A stretch of DNA of 12,308 bases from SIG588 sp964515215. Its GTDB lineage: Bacteria > Bacillota > Clostridia > Oscillospirales > Acutalibacteraceae. The stretch lies in NCBI GenBank assembly GCA_964515215.1, contig CAZESL010000071.1:1-12308 (forward strand), written 5' to 3'. Position numbers and translations under genes: made by a program. Shown one piece after another: positions 6,945-12,308 of this stretch. Below the pieces are notes generated by a model. That model was not told where the DNA came from and made no database searches. It saw nothing but the letters and a program-made list of their open reading frames with translations. Numbering within the stretch: the first letter of the stretch is position 1; every line of letters begins with the position of its first letter.

Positions 6945-9772
6945 TGAACGATAAACTGATCATCCGCGGTGCGCGGGTGCATAACCTTAAGAATATTGAC
7001 GTCACCATCCCGCGGGACAAGTTGGTGGTGTTCACAGGACTGTCGGGATCGGGCAAGTCCTCACTGGCGTTTGATACGATCTATGCCGAAGGACAGCGGC
7101 GCTATATCGAAAGTCTGTCCTCCTATGCCCGTATGTTTTTGGGGCAGATGGAAAAACCCGACGTAGATTCCATTGACGGGCTGTCCCCCGCCATTTCCAT
7201 CGACCAAAAGACCACCTCCAAGAACCCGCGTTCCACCGTGGGTACGGTGACCGAAATTTACGACTATCTGCGTCTGTTGTACGCACGCATCGGTATCCCC
7301 CACTGTCCCGTCTGCGGGCGGGAGATCCGCCAACAGACGGTGGATCAGATCGTGGACCGCTTGCTGGAACTGCCCGAAGGCACCCGCATTCAACTGCTCG
7401 CCCCCATCGCCCGCGGCAAAAAAGGCGAATACGCGAAGGAGTTTGAAGCGGCACGCAAAGCGGGATACGTGCGCGCCCGCGTCGACGGTGAACTGCGCGA
7501 ACTCGCCGAACTCACGAAACTCGAAAAGAACATCAAGCACACCATTGAGATCGTGGTGGACCGTTTGGTCATCCGTCCCGACCTTGCCCGCCGTCTGGCG
7601 GATTCCATCGAGACTGCCACGGGCCTTACGGACGGCCTGCTCACGGTGGACGTAGTGGGCGGTGAAGAACTCTCCTTCTCGCTCAATTACGCCTGCCCCG
7701 AACACGGTATCAGCGTGGAAGAACTCGCGCCCCGTATGTTCTCCTTCAACAACCCGTTCGGCGCGTGTCCGCAATGCACGGGTCTCGGTGTGAAACTCGC
7801 CATGGATGCCCGCTTGGTGGTCCGCGACAGTGCGCTGTCGATCCGTGAGGGTGCCATTCGCGCCAGCGGCTGGGATTACCGCACGGGTGCGACCATCACG
7901 CGGATGTATTACGACGGTCTGGCAAAGCATTACGGCTTTTCGTTGGACGTGCCGTTTTCGGAATTGTCGAACGACGTGGTGGACGTGCTGATGTACGGCA
8001 GTCGCGGCGAACGCATTACCATGGTACGCACGGGCGAATACGGCACGGGAACGTACCACCACGAGTTCGAGGGTATTTTGAACAACCTTGCCCGCCGCCA
8101 TCATGAGACCAAAAGCAGTTGGATGCGGGAAGAACTCGAGACCTATATGAGCCAGTCCCCGTGCAACGGCTGTCACGGACAGCGCCTGAAGCCCGAAAGT
8201 TTGGCGGTCACGGTAGGCGGCCGCAATATCATTGAATTCTGCGACCTTTCGGTGGAGGAGGCGCTTGCCGCCTTAGACACGCTGTCACTCACCGAACGGG
8301 AAGAAATGATCGCCCATCAAATTTTGAAAGAGATCCGCTCGCGGTTGGGCTTTTTGCAAAACGTGGGGCTGGAATACCTCACCCTCTCCCGTGCGGCAGG
8401 CACGCTGTCGGGCGGTGAGGCACAGCGCATCCGTCTCGCGACCCAGATCGGCTCCTCCCTCACGGGGGTGATGTACGTGCTCGACGAACCGAGCATCGGT
8501 CTGCATCAGCGGGACAACGAAAAACTCATTGCCACCCTGCGCCGTCTGCGTGACCTCGGCAACACGCTGATCGTCGTGGAACACGACGAAGACACCATGC
8601 GTGCCGCCGACTTTATCGTAGATATCGGTCCCGGTGCGGGTGTGCACGGCGGCGAAGTGGTGTTCGCAGGCACCCCCAAGCAGTTGATGGCAAGCCGCCG
8701 CTCACTGACGGGTGAGTATTTAAGCGGACGCCGCTCGATCCCCGTGCCCGCCGCACGGCGCGAAGGCAACGGCAAATGGCTCACCGTGCGGGGCGCCGCG
8801 GAAAACAACCTGAAAACAGTGGACGTATCCTTTAAACTCGGCGCACTGAATCTCGTGACGGGTGTGTCGGGTTCGGGCAAATCCTCACTGGTCAACGAGA
8901 TCCTGTACAAAGCGCTCGCGGGCAAACTCAACCGCGCCCACACCTTCCCCGGTAAGCACCGCGCGGTAGAAGGTATCGAGCATTTGGACAAGGTCATTGC
9001 CATTGACCAGGCACCCATCGGACGCACCCCGCGTTCCAACCCCGCCACCTACACGGGGGTATTCAACGATATCCGCGAACTGTTTGCCACCACCCCCGAC
9101 GCCAAAGCGCGCGGATACAATGCGGGCCGTTTCTCCTTCAACGTGAAGGGCGGGCGGTGCGAAGCGTGCGAAGGCGACGGTATCGTGAAGATCGAAATGC
9201 ACTTTTTGCCCGACATTTACGTGCCGTGCGACGTGTGCAAAGGCAAACGCTACAACCGCGAAACGTTGGAGGTGCTGTATAAAGGCAAAAGCATCTTTGA
9301 CGTCTTAGATATGACGGTGGAAGAGGCGTGTGAATTCTTTGCTCCCCTGCCGAAGATCGCCCGTAAATTGCAGACGCTGTACGACGTGGGCCTGGGGTAC
9401 GTAAAGCTCGGCCAACCCGCCACCACCCTTTCGGGCGGTGAGGCACAGCGCGTGAAGCTTGCCACCGAACTGGCCCGCCGTGCCACGGGGCGCACGGTGT
9501 ATATTCTGGACGAACCGACGACCGGTCTGCACACCGACGATGTGCGCCAACTCATCGACATGTTGCAACGATTGGTGGAGGGCGGCAACACGGTGCTCGT
9601 CATCGAACACAATCTGGACGTCATCAAGACCGCCGACTATATCGTCGACCTCGGCCCTGAGGGCGGCAGTCGCGGCGGCGAGGTGGTCGCCGTGGGCACA
9701 CCCGAAGAAATTGCGCAGAATGCACGCTCCCACACGGGGCGGTATCTGCGCCCCCTGCTCAAAAAGGAGTAA
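6941..9772 (+). CDS. uvrA: Excinuclease ABC subunit A
   Basis: 943 residues, full length. UvrA is the dimeric tandem ABC ATPase that finds distorting DNA lesions and loads UvrB. First ATPase: Walker A GLSGSGKS (33-40), signature LSGGEAQ (from 489), Walker B ending Asp515-Glu516. Second ATPase: GVSGSGKS (641-648), LSGGEAQ (from 830), Walker B Asp857-Glu858. Zinc sites: CPVC at 122-125; Cys252-x2-His255 with Cys276-x2-Cys279 (the second ligand is His rather than Cys, a variant I believe occurs in other UvrA proteins); and C-terminal Cys740/743 with Cys763/766. ATG 6941 overlaps the uvrB stop (ATGA); the adjacent ATG 6944 has better spacing to AAGGTG (6933-6938) and may be used instead. Coupling to uvrB is clear. 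It is not broken or truncated. Strong C/G third-position use matches uvrB and trxB. Confidence 0.98.
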   Translation: MMNDKLIIRGARVHNLKNIDVTIPRDKLVVFTGLSGSGKSSLAFDTIYAEGQRRYIESLSSYARMFLGQMEKPDVDSIDGLSPAISIDQKTTSKNPRSTVGTVTEIYDYLRLLYARIGIPHCPVCGREIRQQTVDQIVDRLLELPEGTRIQLLAPIARGKKGEYAKEFEAARKAGYVRARVDGELRELAELTKLEKNIKHTIEIVVDRLVIRPDLARRLADSIETATGLTDGLLTVDVVGGEELSFSLNYACPEHGISVEELAPRMFSFNNPFGACPQCTGLGVKLAMDARLVVRDSALSIREGAIRASGWDYRTGATITRMYYDGLAKHYGFSLDVPFSELSNDVVDVLMYGSRGERITMVRTGEYGTGTYHHEFEGILNNLARRHHETKSSWMREELETYMSQSPCNGCHGQRLKPESLAVTVGGRNIIEFCDLSVEEALAALDTLSLTEREEMIAHQILKEIRSRLGFLQNVGLEYLTLSRAAGTLSGGEAQRIRLATQIGSSLTGVMYVLDEPSIGLHQRDNEKLIATLRRLRDLGNTLIVVEHDEDTMRAADFIVDIGPGAGVHGGEVVFAGTPKQLMASRRSLTGEYLSGRRSIPVPAARREGNGKWLTVRGAAENNLKTVDVSFKLGALNLVTGVSGSGKSSLVNEILYKALAGKLNRAHTFPGKHRAVEGIEHLDKVIAIDQAPIGRTPRSNPATYTGVFNDIRELFATTPDAKARGYNAGRFSFNVKGGRCEACEGDGIVKIEMHFLPDIYVPCDVCKGKRYNRETLEVLYKGKSIFDVLDMTVEEACEFFAPLPKIARKLQTLYDVGLGYVKLGQPATTLSGGEAQRVKLATELARRATGRTVYILDEPTTGLHTDDVRQLIDMLQRLVEGGNTVLVIEHNLDVIKTADYIVDLGPEGGSRGGEVVAVGTPEEIAQNARSHTGRYLRPLLKKE

Positions 9773-9777
9773 ATAAT

Positions 9778-10677
9778 ATGTTAGACGTTATCATCATCGG
9801 CGGCGGTGTGGCGGGTATGACCGCCGCGATCTACGCCGCCCGCGCCCGTTTGAATGCGGTTCTGCTTGAACGCGCCTTCACGGGCGGGCAGGCACTGGAG
9901 ACCCCCGAAATCGAAAACTATCCCGCAGTACCGCACACCGACGGCATCACCCTTTCCAACCTCATTGCCGAGCAGGCAAAAGGTTTGGGGGCAGATATTC
10001 GCACGGCAGACGTGACCGCCTGGGAACGGGCGGAGGGCGGCTTTGCGGTGCATACCGCAAGCGAGACTCTGCACGCCCGTGCGTTGGTGATCGCCACGGG
10101 TGCGACCCACCGCCCGCTCGGTGTAAAGGGGGAGGACTTGTATCGCGGCAAGGGTGTCAGTTACTGCGCCACCTGCGACGGGCGGTTTTACAAAGACAAG
10201 ACGGTCGCCGTGATCGGCGGCGGCAACACCGCGGCAGAGGACGCACTGTATCTTTCCCGCTTGTGTAAAGAGGTGTTCCTCATTCACCGCCGCGACACGT
10301 TGCGTGCTTCCCGCGCGTTGCAAGAGCAAATTTTCGCCTCCCAAAACATCACCCCCATATGGAGCACCACTGTGCAAGAGGTGTTAGGCGACACCCGTGT
10401 GAACGGGCTGGCTCTGCTTACCGACAGCAAGGCGAACGCCTTGACAGTGGATGGTGTGTTCGTCGCAGTCGGTGTGGTACCCAACAACGCCTTATTTACC
10501 GAACTGCCCCATGACGAGCAGGGATTTTTACTGGCAGATGAAGACGGTGTGTCCCCCACCGAGGGCATTTTCGTGGCCGGGGATATCCGATCGAAGAATT
10601 GCCGTCAGCTCATCACCGCCGCGGGCGACGGTGCCGCCGCCATGAGCGCGGTGGAACGGTATTTGAGCGAGAAGTAA
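9778..10677 (+). CDS. trxB: Thioredoxin reductase (NADPH, FAD-dependent)
   Basis: 299 residues, slightly short for the family but with both ends conserved. It carries the FAD-binding GGGVAGMTAAIYAAR (8-22), the GGQALETPEIENYP region (36-49), the redox-active CATCDG (Cys130 and Cys133), the NADPH-binding GGGNTAAEDA (147-156) with HRRDTLRAS (170-178) typical of NADPH-specific enzymes, and the C-terminal FAD motif FVAGDIR (265-271). It transfers electrons from NADPH to thioredoxin, supporting ribonucleotide reductase and redox homeostasis in the cytosol. AAGGAG (9764-9769), overlapping the end of uvrA, with an 8-nt spacer fixes ATG 9778, only 5 bp after the uvrA stop, so co-transcription is likely. 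It is the last gene before the terminator. A related flavin-dependent reductase is possible, but the CATC and HRR motifs favour TrxB. Confidence 0.93.
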   Translation: MLDVIIIGGGVAGMTAAIYAARARLNAVLLERAFTGGQALETPEIENYPAVPHTDGITLSNLIAEQAKGLGADIRTADVTAWERAEGGFAVHTASETLHARALVIATGATHRPLGVKGEDLYRGKGVSYCATCDGRFYKDKTVAVIGGGNTAAEDALYLSRLCKEVFLIHRRDTLRASRALQEQIFASQNITPIWSTTVQEVLGDTRVNGLALLTDSKANALTVDGVFVAVGVVPNNALFTELPHDEQGFLLADEDGVSPTEGIFVAGDIRSKNCRQLITAAGDGAAAMSAVERYLSEK

Positions 10678-10682
10678 AAAGG

Positions 10683-10724
10683 AACACGGCATTTTCTCCG
10701 AAAAGAGAAAATGCCGTGTTTTTT
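10683..10724. terminator. Intrinsic terminator, shared by convergent genes
   Basis: AACACGGCATTTTCTC (10683-10698), loop CGAAAA and GAGAAAATGCCGTGTT (10705-10720) form a perfect 16-bp stem that runs into six T residues (10719-10724) on the plus strand. It starts 5 bp after the trxB stop. On the minus strand the same hairpin is followed by CC and five T, so it can also end the lipoprotein gene whose stop is at 10733. Confidence 0.93.
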
Positions 10725-10732
10725 ACCTTTTG

Positions 10733-11611
10733 TTATTCTTGCCACCACGTACCGTTATCCATAAAGACACGGCCGCCTTTTTCTTTTTTCTCCCGCGTTT
10801 TCGCGTTGTAATAATGCTCGACGTAGGAATACACGCCGCGTTCTTCCAGCAAAACGATTACTTGCTCACGCTTTTCTTCGTCCGTGCCGGTAAGTCCCGC
10901 CGTTTCGTCCTTCAACAACGCTTCCAACTGAGTGTCAAACGCAGGATCTTCCACCTGCCACACGATCTCCCAGTTGGAGATCGGTCGATACGAGCTCGGC
11001 AATTCTTCATCCCACTCGGCCATCGTATCCACCGTACCACTCGGCAGATATACCCTTTGCAGAGCAACACCCGCCGTTGTGCCGCACGGGAAGAACAGCG
11101 TATTTTCCGCCAAATAGAACCAATAACTTTTCCCTGCATACTGCGCGATCTTTCCGCTTTCATCGCAAAAAAGCACGGTGCGTTCCTTACCGTAATAATC
11201 CACCCGCACCAATTCTTTGCCACCCTCTACACCGTAGATATAACGATCGTCGCACTGCACCGGCACAAAATCGTCGGCTACCTCAACGAACCACGTCGCC
11301 GTTGCCGTGCCGTACGCCTCCATACCGACCCCTTCGTCGGTCACTTTGGGTGTATAACCTTGATATTCCGCCCACGCGGAAAGTCCCCATTCGTCAAAGG
11401 TGTGTATCTCGGAAAAGTAGGTCTCGTAAGACGGCAGCTGTTCGGTGGATACCGTCGTCCACGGGACGCGGGTGGTCGTAGCAGTAACCGTCGTTGTCAC
11501 GGCGGTCGGGACGGTCGTGGTCGTGCCGCCCTGTGTTGTCGGCGTTTGTGCACAACCGCCGAGCAGTGCTATCGCACATAACAACGTCACTGCACAAAAC
11601 ATCATCTTCAT
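10733..11611 (-). CDS. Predicted lipoprotein of unknown function with a Thr-rich linker
   Basis: 292 residues. A short basic start and hydrophobic core (residues 4-17) lead to a lipobox LGGC with the acylated Cys at 20, the signal for lipoprotein export and anchoring to the outer face of the membrane. Residues 24-57 are a low-complexity Thr/Val linker. The remainder (about 60-292) is acidic and aromatic, with segments such as YETYFSEIHTFDEWGLSAWA, ATATWFVEVADDFVPVQCDD and GKSYWFYLAENTLFFPCGT and a charged end. I recognise no family; the recurring Tyr/Trp-rich beta-like stretches fit a secreted sensor or binding protein (speculative). Start: ATG 11611, with an imperfect AGGTG 5 nt upstream; the ATGs at 11605 and 11602 are close alternatives. 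It is convergent with trxB and ends at the shared terminator. The broken gene upstream stops 52 bp before it on the same strand. Confidence 0.8.
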   Translation of the reverse strand: MKMMFCAVTLLCAIALLGGCAQTPTTQGGTTTTVPTAVTTTVTATTTRVPWTTVSTEQLPSYETYFSEIHTFDEWGLSAWAEYQGYTPKVTDEGVGMEAYGTATATWFVEVADDFVPVQCDDRYIYGVEGGKELVRVDYYGKERTVLFCDESGKIAQYAGKSYWFYLAENTLFFPCGTTAGVALQRVYLPSGTVDTMAEWDEELPSSYRPISNWEIVWQVEDPAFDTQLEALLKDETAGLTGTDEEKREQVIVLLEERGVYSYVEHYYNAKTREKKEKGGRVFMDNGTWWQE

Positions 11612-11663
11612 AAAAGCACCTATCCCCTTTTGGAAAAGTAAAAACTTGTAATTTTCGAGGTAA

Positions 11664-12303
11664 TCAAGCCAAACCGCCGGAAAAATTCCCTACGTAACCG
11701 CAAACCGCACACTCGTTAGTAGCACCACCAACATTAGACGCATAGTGCGAGCCTAATTTATAGCCGGTACACCCGGAAGAAGCGCAAGCGATTTTGTGGT
11801 ACTTTGCAGAAAACAGCGACTTTGTCCCCGTAAAGTCGTGTTCCATTACACAAGTGACATACGGATACTGCGTTCTTAGCTGTTCATAAGTCACTGTCCG
11901 CTTATTCACTCTGCACCTACCTTCATAATTTCCTTCGTAAATAGTTATTCCGGTTGCTGAAGTGCCCGCTATAACTATGGAATGTGTGCCACCCTCAACA
12001 TATGTTATTATTTCTTCTCCATTTACCACCTTTACTACCGCTGGAGAAACGCGAACGTATGTACCGTAAAGTAGATCCTCTGTAAGTTAGTTTGTCAATA
12101 GAACCATTTTTGGTCGGATAGAGCGTTATCGCAATATCTTTGGAAAGAATCTCAATCAATTGGTTATTCAAATCGATTGCAAAAATTCGTTCATCCACAC
12201 GCACAAACGAAGACAGTGGATTCTTCCATACGAGCGAAACCACTCCCTTGTTGTCCTTAGGGTGAGCATTCAAACCCGAACTCCGTTTTTGGAAGGCGGA
12301 TTT
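11664..12303 (-). pseudogene. Frameshifted gene for a secreted-type Cys/His-rich protein (5' end unclear)
   Basis: Two overlapping minus-strand frames look like halves of one protein. The upstream frame (12303 down to about 12085) reads VSLVWKNPLSSFVRVDERIF and LYPTKNGSIDKLT; the downstream frame (from 12083) continues TEDLLYGTYVRVSPAVV, VNGEEIITYVEGGTHSIVIA and runs to the stop at 11664. Dropping one base near 12084 joins them smoothly; without it the upstream frame degenerates into an Arg/Ser-rich tail and stops near 11995. The C-terminal end has a zinc-ribbon-like pattern: His-x3-Cys-x4-Cys, a His, then CAVCGYVG. Such Cys/His tails occur in large secreted Firmicutes proteins (general impression, not a family match). 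An in-frame stop at 12304-12306 and the lack of a convincing start (TTG 12273 only) mean the true 5' end is lost or beyond a second break. A sequencing or assembly error is possible. Confidence 0.6.
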
Positions 12304-12308
12304 TCACT

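Noticed and set aside
7061..8176. A 371-codon minus-strand open frame inside uvrA.
   Set aside because: It lies wholly antisense to conserved UvrA motifs and has no recognisable domain; GC-rich codon bias gives such shadows.
10730..11581. A 283-codon plus-strand open frame opposite the lipoprotein gene.
   Set aside because: It begins just after the terminator, has no ribosome binding site, and its product is a low-complexity Arg/His-rich shadow, whereas the minus frame has a proper lipobox.

Overview
The window looks like chromosomal DNA from a low-to-moderate GC, Gram-positive, Clostridia-like bacterium, probably an uncultured gut Oscillospirales-type organism. This rests on AGGAGG-type ribosome binding sites, a uvrB-uvrA gene order, a YdbS/YdbT-like pair of membrane PH-domain proteins, a lipobox lipoprotein and a collagen-like protein with a BclA-like C-terminal domain. 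The taxonomic placement is inference. No rRNA, tRNA, CRISPR array, transposase or phage gene was seen.

Layout. (1) 1-1414, minus: a collagen-like protein with about 100 uninterrupted Gly-X-Y triplets and a C-terminal beta-sandwich-type head; its last residues lie just off the left edge. (2) 1418-1492: a 75-bp element made of two strong hairpins bounded by a GTAGGG/CCCTAC inverted repeat, sitting right against the 5' end of the collagen gene. (3) 1506-2357, minus: an EamA/DMT-type transporter with its own promoter. (4) 2382-2483: a divergent promoter region. The rightward promoter is a near-perfect sigma-A site (TTGACA, 17 nt, TACAAT), followed directly by a 16-bp palindrome containing GAAC-N4-GTTC, the core of a Gram-positive LexA (DinR) box. 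(5) 2557-10677, plus: one tightly packed gene run: a small membrane-anchored protein, a short bPH2 protein (YdbS-like), a long three-domain bPH2 protein (YdbT-like), uvrB, uvrA and trxB. Gaps are at most 37 bp and two junctions overlap. It ends at a strong intrinsic terminator (10683-10724). (6) 10733-11611, minus: a Thr-rich-linker lipoprotein of unknown function, converging on the same terminator. (7) 11664-12303, minus: a secreted-looking Cys/His-rich protein broken by a single-base frameshift near 12084.

How the genes fit together. UvrA and UvrB are the damage-recognition and loading proteins of nucleotide excision repair, and uvrBA is SOS-controlled in Bacillus subtilis. The LexA-like site is at the head of the run, 2.5 kb upstream of uvrB, and I saw no second promoter or box just before uvrB. 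The simplest reading is that the small membrane protein, both PH-domain proteins and thioredoxin reductase belong to the same DNA-damage-induced transcript. That link between an envelope YdbST-type module and excision repair is the most interesting hypothesis in the window. It is inferred from layout and motif, not demonstrated.
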